Below are positions 13,498-22,336 of a stretch of DNA of 55,187 bases, piece after piece. The translations under genes were made by a program, and so were the position numbers. Every line of letters starts with the position of its first letter. Position 1 is the first letter of the stretch. Source of the DNA: Pseudomonadota bacterium (GTDB lineage: Bacteria > Pseudomonadota > Gammaproteobacteria > Xanthomonadales > Xanthomonadaceae); contig JAEXAG010000154.1 in assembly GCA_023394655.1 (NCBI GenBank), positions 1 to 55,187 on the forward strand. Reading direction: 5' to 3'. The notes beneath the pieces are model-generated. The model saw only the letters and a program-made list of their open reading frames with translations, ran no database searches and was not told the origin of the DNA.

Positions 13498-15315
13498 TCA
13501 GCGGCCGCGCAGGAACCAGCGATCGATGTCGGCCAGGCTGAAGCGCGCCCACGTCGGACGGCCGTGGTTGCACTGCGCCGAGCGCTCCGTGGCCTCCATT
13601 TCGCGCAGCAGCGCGTTCATTTCCGGCAGCGTGAGCCGGCGATTGGCGCGCACGCTGCCGTGGCAGGCCATGGTCGCCAGCAGCTCGTCACGTGCCTCGG
13701 TCACGCGCGGGCTGTGGCCGTGCTCGACGAAATCCGCCAGCACGTCGCGCACCAGCGCCTCTGCGTCGCCCTGTGCCAGCAGCGCCGGCACCGCGCGCAA
13801 GAGCAGGGATTGTTCGCCGCTGCGGACCAGATCGAAGCCGAGCGTCTGCAGCGCTTCGGCTTCGCGTTCCACCAGTTCCGCCTCGCGCACCGCCACCGCG
13901 ATCGACATCGGCACCAGCAGCGGCTGCAGGCGCAGGCCCTCGCCATCGAAGGCGGCCTTCAGCTTCTCGTAGTTGATGCGCTCGTGCGCGGCGTGCATGT
14001 CCACCACCACCAGCCCGTCCGCGGTCTCGGCGAGGATGTGGATGCCATGCAGCTGGGCGATGGCGAAACCGAGCGGCGGGATCTCGCCCTCCGGCCCGAT
14101 CGCCTGCGCCATCGCCGGCGCGACCGGGCCGGAGGCACTCACCGCGCCGCCGCGCCCGTAGAGCGCCGCGTAGGCCGACGGCGCCTCGGCCACGCCCAGC
14201 CCGAGCGGAGATTGCGGCGGGGCCGAACGCGGCAACATCGAAGTGCCGGCCGCATCCGTCTGCCAAGCGGCGGATGCCGGCATCGACACGGGTGCGGCAC
14301 CGGCTCGGGTTTCGGCCAGGGCCTCGCGCAGTGTGCGGTGGACGAAATCGTGGACCAGGCGGCCATCGCGGAAGCGCACTTCGTGCTTGGCCGGATGCAC
14401 GTTCACGTCCACCCGGCGCGGATCGAGTTCGAGGAACAGCACGTAAGCCGGCTGGCGGCCATGGAACAGCACGTCGGAATAGGCCAGCTTGACCGCATGC
14501 GCCACGCTGCGATCGCGCACCGCGCGCCCGTTGACGTAAAGGTACTGCTGGTCGGCGCTGGCCCGGTTGTAGGCGGGATGGGCGATCCACCCATGCAGGC
14601 GCAACCCGGCGGCGGCATGGTCGATGGACATGGCGTTGCGGGTGAACTCCTCGCCGAGGGTCTGCAGCAGGCGATCATCCGCCACCAGTTCGCCTTGCGT
14701 GCCGCCCCGGTAGCGGCGGCTGGCCTTGCCGTTGTGGCCGAGGCGCAGTTCCACGTCCGGCCGGGCCAGCGCCAGTTGCCGCAGCCACTCTTCGACATGG
14801 CCCAGCTCGGTGCGCTCGGCGCGCATGAACTTGCGGCGCGCGGGCGTGTTGAAGAAGAGGTCGCGGACTTCCACCGTGGTCCCCACCGCCTGCGCGGCGG
14901 GCAAGAGCTCGCCGACCCGGCCGCCTTCCACCTCCAGCGCATGGCCGTGGGCATCCTCGGCGCGCCGGCTGGCGATGCGGAAACGGCTGACCGAGGCAAT
15001 CGAAGGCAGGGCCTCGCCGCGGAAACCCAGCGTCGCCACGGCCTCCAGATCCTCGAGGCTGGCGATCTTGCTGGTGGCGTGGCGCTGCACGGCCATCGGC
15101 AGTTCTTCCGGCGCGATGCCGCGGCCATCGTCGCGCACCCGCACCAGTCGTGCGCCGCCTTCCTCCAGGTCGATGTCCACCCGCGTGGCGCCGGCATCCA
15201 GTGCGTTCTCGACCAGTTCCTTGACCACCGAGGCCGGACGCTCCACCACTTCGCCGGCGGCGATCTGGTTAGCCAGGGTCTCGGGCAACAGGCGGATGCG
15301 GCGATCTTCGGTCAC
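13498..15315 (-). CDS. mutL: DNA mismatch repair protein MutL, endonuclease type
   Basis: MutL couples mismatch recognition by MutS to strand removal. The 605 residues start with the GHKL ATPase region (NQIAAGEVVERPASVVKEL, then DAGAT and DDGRGI). After a variable linker, the C-terminal dimerisation domain shows the metal-binding nuclease motif as DMHAAHERINYE (439-450), close to the DQHA-x2-E-x4-E consensus. It also has ACHGSVRAN and CNHGRPT, the other nuclease motifs. This marks MutL as the nicking enzyme, as in bacteria without MutH. The start codon is GTG. A TAGAAT (minus, 15342-15347) in the amiC-mutL gap may serve as an extra promoter. Confidence 0.96.
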   Translation of the reverse strand: MTEDRRIRLLPETLANQIAAGEVVERPASVVKELVENALDAGATRVDIDLEEGGARLVRVRDDGRGIAPEELPMAVQRHATSKIASLEDLEAVATLGFRGEALPSIASVSRFRIASRRAEDAHGHALEVEGGRVGELLPAAQAVGTTVEVRDLFFNTPARRKFMRAERTELGHVEEWLRQLALARPDVELRLGHNGKASRRYRGGTQGELVADDRLLQTLGEEFTRNAMSIDHAAAGLRLHGWIAHPAYNRASADQQYLYVNGRAVRDRSVAHAVKLAYSDVLFHGRQPAYVLFLELDPRRVDVNVHPAKHEVRFRDGRLVHDFVHRTLREALAETRAGAAPVSMPASAAWQTDAAGTSMLPRSAPPQSPLGLGVAEAPSAYAALYGRGGAVSASGPVAPAMAQAIGPEGEIPPLGFAIAQLHGIHILAETADGLVVVDMHAAHERINYEKLKAAFDGEGLRLQPLLVPMSIAVAVREAELVEREAEALQTLGFDLVRSGEQSLLLRAVPALLAQGDAEALVRDVLADFVEHGHSPRVTEARDELLATMACHGSVRANRRLTLPEMNALLREMEATERSAQCNHGRPTWARFSLADIDRWFLRGR

Positions 15316-15372
15316 GGGCGGCTCACGCGGAACGGTCCGTGATTCTAAGCCGCCCCGCCCCGCGAGGCAGGC

Positions 15373-16818
15373 TCAGGGCGACGCGGTGGAGGCGACGCTG
15401 CCGCCCTGCGCTTCGCGACGCGCGGCGTAATGGGTGCCGGGCGGCGGCATGCGGGTGAAGTGGTTGTGGATGCCATCGAGCACCGCGCGCGCCAGCTGGC
15501 GCTGGAACTCGGGATCGCGCAGGCGGCGCTCCTCGTCGGGATTGCTGATGAAAGCGGTTTCCACCAGCATCGAAGGCACGTCCGGCGAACGCAGCACGAC
15601 GAAGTTGGCCTTCTCGATCTGGTTCTTGTGGGTCTTCCCGACCTGCCGCAGTCCGCCCAGCACTTCGTTGGCGATCTGCTCGGAAGCCCGCTGCGTTGCG
15701 CTCTGCGAGAGATCGAGCAGCACCGAGGCCAGCGTGTTTTCCTTGCCCTGCAGGCGCACGCCGCCGACCAGATCGGCCGCGTTCTCCCGATCCGCCAGCC
15801 AGCGCGCGGCCTGCGAGGAAGCGCCACGAAGCGACAGCACGTACACCGAGGAACCGCGCGCGCTGCGGTTTTCCGCCGCATCCGCATGGATCGAGACGAA
15901 GACATCGGCCTTGGCCCGGCGCGCCCGCTGGTAACGCTCGGCCAAGGGGATGAAGAAATCGGCATCGCGGGTGAGGTAGGCCTTCAGGCCGGGCATCGCA
16001 TCCACCTGTCGCGCCAGTTCACGCGCCACGGCGAGGGTGATGTCCTTTTCACGGGTGCCGGCGAGGCCGACCGCGCCCGGATCCTGGCCGCCGTGGCCGG
16101 CATCGATGGCGACGATGATCGGCCGCAACATGCCCGGGCGGTTGAGGTCACGCACGGTCCGCACCGGCGTGGCGGCAGGGGTGGATGCCGGCGCGGGTGC
16201 AGCCTGCTGCGGGGGCGGCGTGGCCGTGGCCACGGGCGTGTTCGGCTGGGTCTGCGGGGTGTGCGTTGCTTGCGCGGCCGCCGGCGCGGGCGTGGCAGGC
16301 GATGGCGATGCGGCAGGCGGCGCATCCGCCGCCGAGGCCAGCGACGCCGGCGTTTCCGCAGAGGCCGCAGCCGGCGCGCTCGATTGGGTGGCCGCCGCCG
16401 CGATGGCGGCGATGCCGTCGCCCGGCCATTCCAGGATCACCACCGCCTTGCCATCACGCCATTCCATGCGAGGGCCGATCACCACCACCGGCGCCGCCAA
16501 GTCGAAGACGATGCGCGCGATCCCCGCTTCCGGCTGGCCACTGCGCACCGAGCGCACCAGCCCGGCACCGGCAGGCAGCCGCAAGCGCGGCGACAGCCCG
16601 GACTGGGCGATGTCGAGGACGAGTCGGTCGGGATTCGACAACGGGATCACCCGATATTCGGCGCGGGCATCCAGGACGACTTCGGCACGCGTGCCGGTCG
16701 GGCCGACTTCGATGCTCACCGCGCGGACCTCCCGCGCTTCGGCCAGATTCCAGACGAGCGCGAGGAGGAGCATCAGCCCCAACACGATTTGCTCGATCCG
16801 GAGTCCCCTGGCGCGCAT
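15373..16818 (-). CDS. amiC: N-acetylmuramoyl-L-alanine amidase with AMIN domain
   Basis: This periplasmic amidase cuts the stem peptide from N-acetylmuramic acid during cell separation. Of 481 residues, about 1-28 are a signal peptide. Residues 30-135 form an AMIN domain for septal targeting, and 140-225 an Ala/Pro/Thr-rich flexible linker. The Amidase_3 catalytic domain spans 232-470. Zinc and catalytic residues are visible: His242 (DAGHGG), Glu257, His311 (SIHAD) and Glu420 (MLVETAF). The symbol amiB would fit equally well, since this is the nnrD-tsaE-amiB-mutL position. The ATG at 16818 is 6 nt from a strong promoter; an ATG at 16857 would add 13 residues in front of the signal. Confidence 0.93.
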   Translation of the reverse strand: MRARGLRIEQIVLGLMLLLALVWNLAEAREVRAVSIEVGPTGTRAEVVLDARAEYRVIPLSNPDRLVLDIAQSGLSPRLRLPAGAGLVRSVRSGQPEAGIARIVFDLAAPVVVIGPRMEWRDGKAVVILEWPGDGIAAIAAAATQSSAPAAASAETPASLASAADAPPAASPSPATPAPAAAQATHTPQTQPNTPVATATPPPQQAAPAPASTPAATPVRTVRDLNRPGMLRPIIVAIDAGHGGQDPGAVGLAGTREKDITLAVARELARQVDAMPGLKAYLTRDADFFIPLAERYQRARRAKADVFVSIHADAAENRSARGSSVYVLSLRGASSQAARWLADRENAADLVGGVRLQGKENTLASVLLDLSQSATQRASEQIANEVLGGLRQVGKTHKNQIEKANFVVLRSPDVPSMLVETAFISNPDEERRLRDPEFQRQLARAVLDGIHNHFTRMPPPGTHYAARREAQGGSVASTASP

Positions 16819-16824
16819 GGGTCG

Positions 16825-16853
16825 ATTCAAACATCCACGGCTTTCGAGTTCAA
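16825..16853 (-). promoter_or_regulatory. Promoter of amiC, predicted leaderless start
   Basis: On the minus strand TTGAAC (16848-16853), exactly 17 bp, then TTGAAT (16825-16830), preceded by TGT (extended -10). Six bases (CGACCC) separate the -10 from the ATG at 16818. Transcription about 7 nt after the -10 would begin on the A of the start codon. Confidence 0.6.
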
Positions 16854-16900
16854 CCATTTTCCCTTGGAAATCCGTGGCTTCGGTTAACTTCCTCTCAGGT

Positions 16901-17383
16901 TTACGAGGATCGGTCCGCTTCCGGGCCCGTCATCGCCCCGAGTGCCTCCAGCCAGGCCTCGCCCGCCGGGCTGCCGGCCTCGGCATGGAGGTGGCGTCCA
17001 GCGCCGGCCACTTCGAGGCGCACATGGAGGTCCGCCGGCGGCAAGGCACCCTGCCCGCGCGCCGGCCATTCGACCAGCCACAGCGACACCCGATCGCCTT
17101 CGATGCCGAGGAATTCCAGCTCGCCGGGATCGCCGATGCGGTACAGATCCAGATGCAGGGCTTCGCGGCCATCGGCCAGCGGGTAGCGCTCGACCAGTGT
17201 GTATGTCGGGCTGCGGATGGTGCCTTCCACGCCCAGTGCGCGCAGGAAGGCGCGGGCGAAACTGGATTTGCCCGCGCCAAGATCGCCGTGCAGGTAGACC
17301 ACGGCCTGCAGCGGACGCGCATCGGCGAATGCGCGCGCCGTCGCGTCGGTGGCATCGGCATCAGGCAGGAATCGTTCAAGCAT
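16901..17383 (-). CDS. tsaE: tRNA threonylcarbamoyladenosine synthesis ATPase TsaE
   Basis: TsaE is the P-loop ATPase that recycles the TsaBD complex making t6A37 on ANN-decoding tRNAs. The 160-residue product is of normal length. It carries the Walker A motif GDLGAGKSS (33-41; Ser replaces the common Thr) and the family stretch SPTYTLVERYPL. DLYR and EWP follow. The ATG at 17383 lies inside the end of nnrD (8-nt overlap), the usual coupling of this pair. A longer open frame runs upstream through nnrD, but that is antiparallel-free coincidence of frame. There is an 82-nt gap before amiC. Confidence 0.93.
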   Translation of the reverse strand: MLERFLPDADATDATARAFADARPLQAVVYLHGDLGAGKSSFARAFLRALGVEGTIRSPTYTLVERYPLADGREALHLDLYRIGDPGELEFLGIEGDRVSLWLVEWPARGQGALPPADLHVRLEVAGAGRHLHAEAGSPAGEAWLEALGAMTGPEADRSS

Positions 17384-18854
17384 CGAGGCACTCCAGGATC
17401 GCGGGACGGAGCCGATCCACGAGGTCGGAGGCCAGCATCCCGACCTCGCCATCGCCTGCCGCAAGGTCGCCGGCGCGCGAATGCAGCCACGCGCCTTCGG
17501 CAGCCGCGACGAACGGCGGATTGCCCGCGGCCAGCCGCGCACCGATGACACCGGCCAGCGCATCGCCCATCCCGCCGGAGGCCATGCCCGGGTTGCCGAC
17601 ATCCAGCACCCGGGGCCGCTCGCCGGGCGCGACGACGATCGTGCCGGCCCCCTTCAGCACCACGGCGCATCGGAAGCGTTCGCAGAGCCGGCGGGCGGCG
17701 CCGAAGCGATCGGCCTGGATTTCCGCGACCGGGCAGCCGAGCAGTCGTGCCGCCTCGCCCGGATGCGGGGTCAGGACCGCCTGCGCATGCGAGACGCTGC
17801 CTGACCGTTGCACCAGCAGGTTCAGCGCATCCGCATCCAGCACGCAGGGCCTGCCGGCATCCAGCACGGCGTCGAGCAGGGATCGGCCCCAGTCGCCAGT
17901 GCCGAGCCCGGGGCCGACCACCAGGGCATCGGCACGTTCGAGCAGCGGGTACAGGGATTCGCCGCCGTCTACCGCGTGGGCCATGGCTTCGGGCCGACGT
18001 GCAAGCAAGGGCGTGAGATGTGTCGCGTCGGTGGCGACCGTCGCCAGGCCGGCCCCGGCACGCAACGCGGCCTCCGCCGCGATGATGATGGCGCCACCCG
18101 AGCCCGCCGCACCACCCGCGAGCAGCAGGTGGCCATTGCGCCCCTTGTGCGAATCGCGCGGGCGCGACGGCCACCGGGGGCGAGCCTGCAGTTCCGCGGC
18201 AGGCGCGATGCCTTCGAAGCATGCGGCCGGCAGATCCAGCGCGGCCAGCGACTTCAGGCCGACGTGATCCAGCGCCGCGCCGGTGGCGAGGCCGGCATGG
18301 GCGGCGAGGAACTGCAGCGTGCGCGTGGCAAGGACGGCGATGCCCGGCACCGCGCCACGCGCGGCATCGACGCCGCTGGGCACGTCGAGCGCCAGTCGCG
18401 GCACCGGCATCGCGTTGGCGGCCGCGATCATGCCGGCCGCGGCACCCTCGGGCGCGCGATCGAGACCGAGCCCGAACAGGGCATCGACGATGATGTCCGC
18501 CTCGGGCAGCTCGCCCTCGGAAGGCAAGTCGATGCCGCCTGCCTCGCGGTATTCCGCAGCCATTTGCCGCGCCAGCTCGCTGCGAGGCGGCATGTCCGCG
18601 GGCGTCACCACCCGCACATGGCGCCCGGATTCCAGCGCATGGCGCGCCAGCACCCAGCCATCACCGCCGTTGTTGCCCGGCCCGGCCAGCACCAGCACGC
18701 GCATCGCCGCCGGCCAGTGCGCCAGAAGGGCCTGCCAGCCGGCAAGTCCGGCACGACGCATCAGCGTGTCCTCGGCAATGCCGGCCCGTGCGCAGGCGTG
18801 CCGTTCCAGCTCGCGCACGGCGGCGATGTCATGGAGCGCGAAGGGCGAAGGCAT
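17376..18854 (-). CDS. nnrD: Bifunctional NAD(P)H-hydrate epimerase / ADP-dependent dehydratase
   Basis: This enzyme repairs hydrated NAD(P)H. The N-terminal half (about 1-210) is the YjeF_N/NnrE epimerase with GPGNNGGDGW (58-67). The C-terminal half (about 225-490) is the ribokinase-fold NnrD dehydratase, with KGAGTIV and the phosphate-binding GGMGDALAGVIG near residues 427-438. The fused form of 492 residues is the normal bacterial arrangement. It heads nnrD-tsaE-amiC-mutL. Its ATG is only 22 nt from the divergent queG ATG, and a minus-strand TAGAAT ends 6 nt before it, so its mRNA may be leaderless. Confidence 0.95.
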   Translation of the reverse strand: MPSPFALHDIAAVRELERHACARAGIAEDTLMRRAGLAGWQALLAHWPAAMRVLVLAGPGNNGGDGWVLARHALESGRHVRVVTPADMPPRSELARQMAAEYREAGGIDLPSEGELPEADIIVDALFGLGLDRAPEGAAAGMIAAANAMPVPRLALDVPSGVDAARGAVPGIAVLATRTLQFLAAHAGLATGAALDHVGLKSLAALDLPAACFEGIAPAAELQARPRWPSRPRDSHKGRNGHLLLAGGAAGSGGAIIIAAEAALRAGAGLATVATDATHLTPLLARRPEAMAHAVDGGESLYPLLERADALVVGPGLGTGDWGRSLLDAVLDAGRPCVLDADALNLLVQRSGSVSHAQAVLTPHPGEAARLLGCPVAEIQADRFGAARRLCERFRCAVVLKGAGTIVVAPGERPRVLDVGNPGMASGGMGDALAGVIGARLAAGNPPFVAAAEGAWLHSRAGDLAAGDGEVGMLASDLVDRLRPAILECLDA

Positions 18855-18860
18855 GCGGCG

Positions 18861-18870
18861 ATTCTATACT
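18861..18870. promoter_or_regulatory. Bidirectional promoter between queG and nnrD
   Basis: The ten bases ATTCTATACT contain TATACT for queG (plus, 18865-18870) and TAGAAT for nnrD (minus, 18861-18866), overlapping by two bases. Each hexamer ends exactly 6 nt from its ATG. Convincing -35 hexamers are not seen on either side. Confidence 0.5.
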
Positions 18871-18876
18871 TCCCCC

Positions 18877-19965
18877 ATGCCTCCACAGACCCTGCCCGCG
18901 GACCTGGTCGCGCGCATCCGCGGCGAAGCGGAGGCGCTCGGGTTCAGCCGCTTCGGCGTCAGCGGGGTCGAGCTGGGCGAAGACGCCGGGCACCTGCGAA
19001 GCTGGCTGGCCGAAGGCATGCACGGCACCATGCAATGGATGGCGGCGCACGGCGAGAAGCGCGCGCGGCCGGCGGAACTCATCCCCGGCACGATCTCGGT
19101 GGTCTCGGTGGGGCTGGATTACGGCCGCGAACACGAAGAAGCCTGGGCTACGCTGCAGGATGGCGAGCGCGCCTACGTCGCCCGCTATGCGCTCGGCCGC
19201 GATTACCACAAGCTCATGCGCAACCGCCTGCAGAAGCTGGCCCGGCGCATCGAGGCGATCATCGGGCCGTTCGGGCATCGCGTGTTCGTGGATTCCGCGC
19301 CGGTGCTGGAACGCGCGCTGGCACGCAACGCGGGGCTCGGCTGGATCGGCAAGCACACCTGCCTGATCGACCGCGACGGCGGCAGCTGGTTCTTCCTCGG
19401 CGAGATCTACCTCGATCTCGCGCTGCCCGCGGACCCGCCCGCCACGCATCATTGCGGAAGCTGCACCCGCTGCATCGAGGTCTGCCCGACCGCCGCCATC
19501 ATCGCGCCCTACCGGCTGGATGCGCGCCGCTGCATCAGCTACCTGACCATCGAGCACGAAGGTCCGATCCCGGAAGAATTCCGCGAGGCGATCGGCAACC
19601 GCATCTTCGGCTGCGACGATTGCCAGCTGGTCTGCCCCTGGAACAAGTTCGCGCGGCGTTTCGACGAGCCGGACTTCGCGGTGCGCAACGGGCTGGACCG
19701 GGCTTCGCTGGCGGAGCTGTTCGCCTGGAGCGAAGCGGAGTTCCTGCAGCGCACCGAGGGCTCGGCGATCCGCCGCACCGGCCACGAACGCTGGCTGCGC
19801 AACATCGCGGTGGCGCTCGGCAACGCACCGACCACGCCGGAGGTGCTCGCGGCACTGGCATCGCGTCGCGGGGATCCTTCACCACTGGTGCGCGAGCACG
19901 TCGAGTGGGCGCTCGCCCGGCATGGCCACGGCGCGGCATGCGGGGATCCGCCGCCACCGGGCTGA
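18877..19965 (+). CDS. queG: Epoxyqueuosine reductase
   Basis: QueG makes the last step of queuosine synthesis, reducing epoxyqueuosine to queuosine in tRNA with cobalamin and two [4Fe-4S] clusters. The 362 residues show the cobalamin-binding DUF1730 region in the first half. The ferredoxin-like cysteines follow: CGSCTRCIEVCPTAAI, then CDDCQLVCPWNKF. A HEAT-like tail closes the protein. The ATG at 18877 has no Shine-Dalgarno sequence but sits 6 nt after TATACT. The partner tRNA-guanine transglycosylase (tgt) is at the right end of the window. queG is often a neighbour of nnrD in gammaproteobacteria. Confidence 0.95.
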   Translation: MPPQTLPADLVARIRGEAEALGFSRFGVSGVELGEDAGHLRSWLAEGMHGTMQWMAAHGEKRARPAELIPGTISVVSVGLDYGREHEEAWATLQDGERAYVARYALGRDYHKLMRNRLQKLARRIEAIIGPFGHRVFVDSAPVLERALARNAGLGWIGKHTCLIDRDGGSWFFLGEIYLDLALPADPPATHHCGSCTRCIEVCPTAAIIAPYRLDARRCISYLTIEHEGPIPEEFREAIGNRIFGCDDCQLVCPWNKFARRFDEPDFAVRNGLDRASLAELFAWSEAEFLQRTEGSAIRRTGHERWLRNIAVALGNAPTTPEVLAALASRRGDPSPLVREHVEWALARHGHGAACGDPPPPG

Positions 19966-19998
19966 TGTCCGGCATCGGCGCAGCGCCGCCGGCCGCCC

Positions 19999-20004
19999 TA
20001 TAAT
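19999..20004 (+). promoter_or_regulatory. -10 element of frr
   Basis: A perfect TATAAT lies 29 nt before the frr ATG; no good -35 hexamer is seen. It is the first recognisable promoter of the frr-rnhB gene run. Confidence 0.55.
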
Positions 20005-20033
20005 CCCGGACTTACGTTTCCCGAGGCACGGCC

Positions 20034-20591
20034 ATGATCAAGGACATCCAGAAGGACGCGCAGACGCGCATGCAGAAGAGCATCGAGGCCTTGCGCCAAG
20101 AACTGGGCAAGGTCCGAACCGGCCGTGCCACGACCGCGCTCGTGGATCACATCAAGGTCAACAGCTACGGCTCGGACATGCCGCTTTCGCAGGTGGCCAG
20201 CGTCGCGGTGAGCGATGCGCGCTCCCTGACCATCACCCCGTGGGACAAGCAGATGGTCGCCGCGGTGGAGAAGGCGCTGATCAACTCCGACCTCGGCCTG
20301 ACCCCGAACACCGCCGGCCTGACCATCCGCATCAACATCCCGCCGCTGACCGAAGAGCGCCGCCGCGAGCTGGCCAAGGTGGTCAACTCCAACGGCGAGG
20401 ACGCCAAGGTGGCGATCCGCAACATCCGCCGCGATGCCAACCAGAAGGTCAAGGACCTGCTGAAGGACAAGCAGGTCTCCGAGGACGACGTCCGCAAGAG
20501 CGAAGAGGACGTGCAGAAGCTCACCGACAAGGCGATCAAGGACGTCGAGGACGTGCTGAAGGCCAAGGAACAGGAGCTGATGGCGGTCTGA
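20034..20591 (+). CDS. frr: Ribosome recycling factor
   Basis: RRF splits post-termination ribosomes with EF-G. The 185-residue length is standard. The sequence begins MIKDIQKDAQTRMQKSIEAL and has the family core LGKVRTGRA and the ending KAIKDVEDVLKAKEQELMAV. The middle LTITPWDKQM and INIPPLTEERRRELAK are also typical. It opens the long envelope operon, with uppS 118 nt downstream. GAGG precedes the ATG. The usual upstream neighbours (rpsB, tsf, pyrH) are not here, since queG lies directly upstream. Confidence 0.97.
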   Translation: MIKDIQKDAQTRMQKSIEALRQELGKVRTGRATTALVDHIKVNSYGSDMPLSQVASVAVSDARSLTITPWDKQMVAAVEKALINSDLGLTPNTAGLTIRINIPPLTEERRRELAKVVNSNGEDAKVAIRNIRRDANQKVKDLLKDKQVSEDDVRKSEEDVQKLTDKAIKDVEDVLKAKEQELMAV

Positions 20592-20709
20592 CCGCCATGC
20601 TTCCCGAGGCCGCACGTCCGCCGGTTCCCGCGCCGGTGCCTTCCACGCCGCATCGGCAGTGTCATCCCGCTTCCGCGCGTCGCCGCCGCGGCCTCCATCG
20701 TCGCGTTGC

Positions 20710-21468
20710 ATGAACGAATCCGACCGCCCGCTGCCCCGCCATCTCGCCGTCATCATGGACGGCAACGGGCGCTGGGCCGAACAACGTCGCCGCCCGCGGC
20801 TGATCGGCCATCGCGCCGGCGCGCGCGCCGTGCAGGCTTGCGTCGAGTTCTGCCTGGCCCAAGGCGTCGAGGCACTGACCCTGTTCGCCTTCTCCAGCGA
20901 GAACTGGGGCCGGCCGCAGGAAGAAGTCAGCGGTTTGATGAAGCTGTTCACCGGCACCCTCGACCGCGAGGTGGAAGAATTGCACCGGCGCGGCATCCGC
21001 CTGCGCTTCATCGGTGATCCGACGCGGTTTTCCGCCGGGATCCGCGCACGCATGGAAGCCGCCGAGCGCCTGACCGCCGGCAACCGCCGCATGACCCTGG
21101 TGATCGCCGCCAGCTATGGCGGCCGGCAGGACATCGTGATGGCGGCCCGCGCACTGGCCCGCGAAGTCGCCGAAGGCCGGCTCGCGGCGGATGCCATCGA
21201 CGAAGCGCTGTTCGCCCGCCACGTCGCCTTGGCCGACCTGCCTCCACCCGATCTCATGATCCGCACCGGCGGCGACCAGCGGGTCAGCAACTTCCTGCTC
21301 TGGCAGCTGGCTTACGCGGAACTCTGGTTCACCGACAAGTTGTGGCCGGAACTGGATGCGGCCACACTGCAGGATGCTTTCGACGATTTCGCCGGCCGCC
21401 AGCGCCGCTTCGGGCTGACCGGGGCGCAGGTGGTCGCCACCGCCAGCAAGGATCCCGCCACCCCATGA
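20710..21468 (+). CDS. uppS: Undecaprenyl diphosphate synthase
   Basis: UppS is the cis-prenyltransferase that builds the C55 lipid carrier for cell-wall and O-antigen units. The 252 residues include the catalytic HLAVIMDGNGRW with Asp17. FAFSSENWGRP and the C-terminal DLMIRTGGDQRVSNFLLWQLAYAELWF (around 21255-21330) are characteristic; family members usually read GGEQR. An ATG at 20710 is preferred because it places the catalytic motif at the normal distance. Its TGA overlaps the cdsA ATG. Confidence 0.96.
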   Translation: MNESDRPLPRHLAVIMDGNGRWAEQRRRPRLIGHRAGARAVQACVEFCLAQGVEALTLFAFSSENWGRPQEEVSGLMKLFTGTLDREVEELHRRGIRLRFIGDPTRFSAGIRARMEAAERLTAGNRRMTLVIAASYGGRQDIVMAARALAREVAEGRLAADAIDEALFARHVALADLPPPDLMIRTGGDQRVSNFLLWQLAYAELWFTDKLWPELDAATLQDAFDDFAGRQRRFGLTGAQVVATASKDPATP

Positions 21469-22331
21469 CCAAGACCCGTGTTCTCGCCGCCCTGGTGATG
21501 GGGCCGCTTGCGATTGCCGCCGTCCTGTTCCTGCCCACGCCCTGGATGATGCTGTTGGCCGCGCTGGTCGTGCTGGCCGGCCTCTGGGAATGGTTCAAGC
21601 TGGCCGGCGTCGAGGATTCGCTCACCCGAAGTTTCCTGATGGCGGCCAACCTGCTGCTGATGGTGATGCTGGTCTGGGCATCGAGCACCGCGCAGGGGGG
21701 CGGCACGCTGGCGCTGTTCCACATCATGATGCTGCTGGGCGTGGCCTGGTGGTGGGTCGCGTTGCTCTGGCTGCGCCATCACCAGTGGAGCGCCGGCAAC
21801 GACGGGATCGGCCGCGCGTTCAAGCTGGTCGCCGGCACGCTGGCGGTGATTCCGGCCTGGTGCGCGCTGGTGGTGATCCACGGCAACCCCGCCGACGACG
21901 TCCTGATCGGGCCGATTCCGCGCAACCACCTGTGGCTGCTGACCGCGCTGATGATCGTGTGGATGGCCGATACCGGCGCCTATTTCAGCGGCCGCAAGTT
22001 CGGTCGTCGCAAGCTGGCGCCGACCATCAGCCCGAACAAGACCATCGAAGGACTCTTGGGCGGCCTGATCGCCGCGGTGCTGGTCGGCGTCGGCTTCGGC
22101 ATGCTGGCCGGGGCCGCCGGCACCCAGCTGGGCTGGGTGGCGCTGGCCGCGCTGCTGACCGCGATCGCATCGGTGATCGGCGACCTGGTGGAAAGCCTGC
22201 TCAAGCGCCAGGCCGGGGTGAAGGATTCCGGTGCCGTCATTCCCGGCCACGGCGGCGTGCTCGACCGCATCGACAGCGTGTTGGCGGCGCTGCCGGTGTT
22301 CGCGCTGTGCAAGGCCAGTTTCGGGTTCTGA
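21465..22331 (+). CDS. cdsA: Phosphatidate cytidylyltransferase
   Basis: CdsA makes CDP-diacylglycerol, the precursor of all phospholipids, in the inner membrane. The 288 residues form several hydrophobic helices. The signature lies near the C-terminus: SVIGDLVESLLKRQAGVKDSG, then PGHGGVLDRIDS, with the metal-binding acidic residues. MADTGAYFSGRKFGRRKLAP is another conserved stretch. The start ATG overlaps the uppS stop (ATGA), so translation is coupled. dxr follows after 5 nt. Confidence 0.95.
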   Translation: MTKTRVLAALVMGPLAIAAVLFLPTPWMMLLAALVVLAGLWEWFKLAGVEDSLTRSFLMAANLLLMVMLVWASSTAQGGGTLALFHIMMLLGVAWWWVALLWLRHHQWSAGNDGIGRAFKLVAGTLAVIPAWCALVVIHGNPADDVLIGPIPRNHLWLLTALMIVWMADTGAYFSGRKFGRRKLAPTISPNKTIEGLLGGLIAAVLVGVGFGMLAGAAGTQLGWVALAALLTAIASVIGDLVESLLKRQAGVKDSGAVIPGHGGVLDRIDSVLAALPVFALCKASFGF

Positions 22332-22336
22332 GCACG

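Noticed and set aside
16901..17602. A longer TsaE start running 73 codons into nnrD
   Set aside because: The extra residues are Arg/Trp/Pro-rich and unlike TsaE; the ATG at 17383 gives a normal-length protein.
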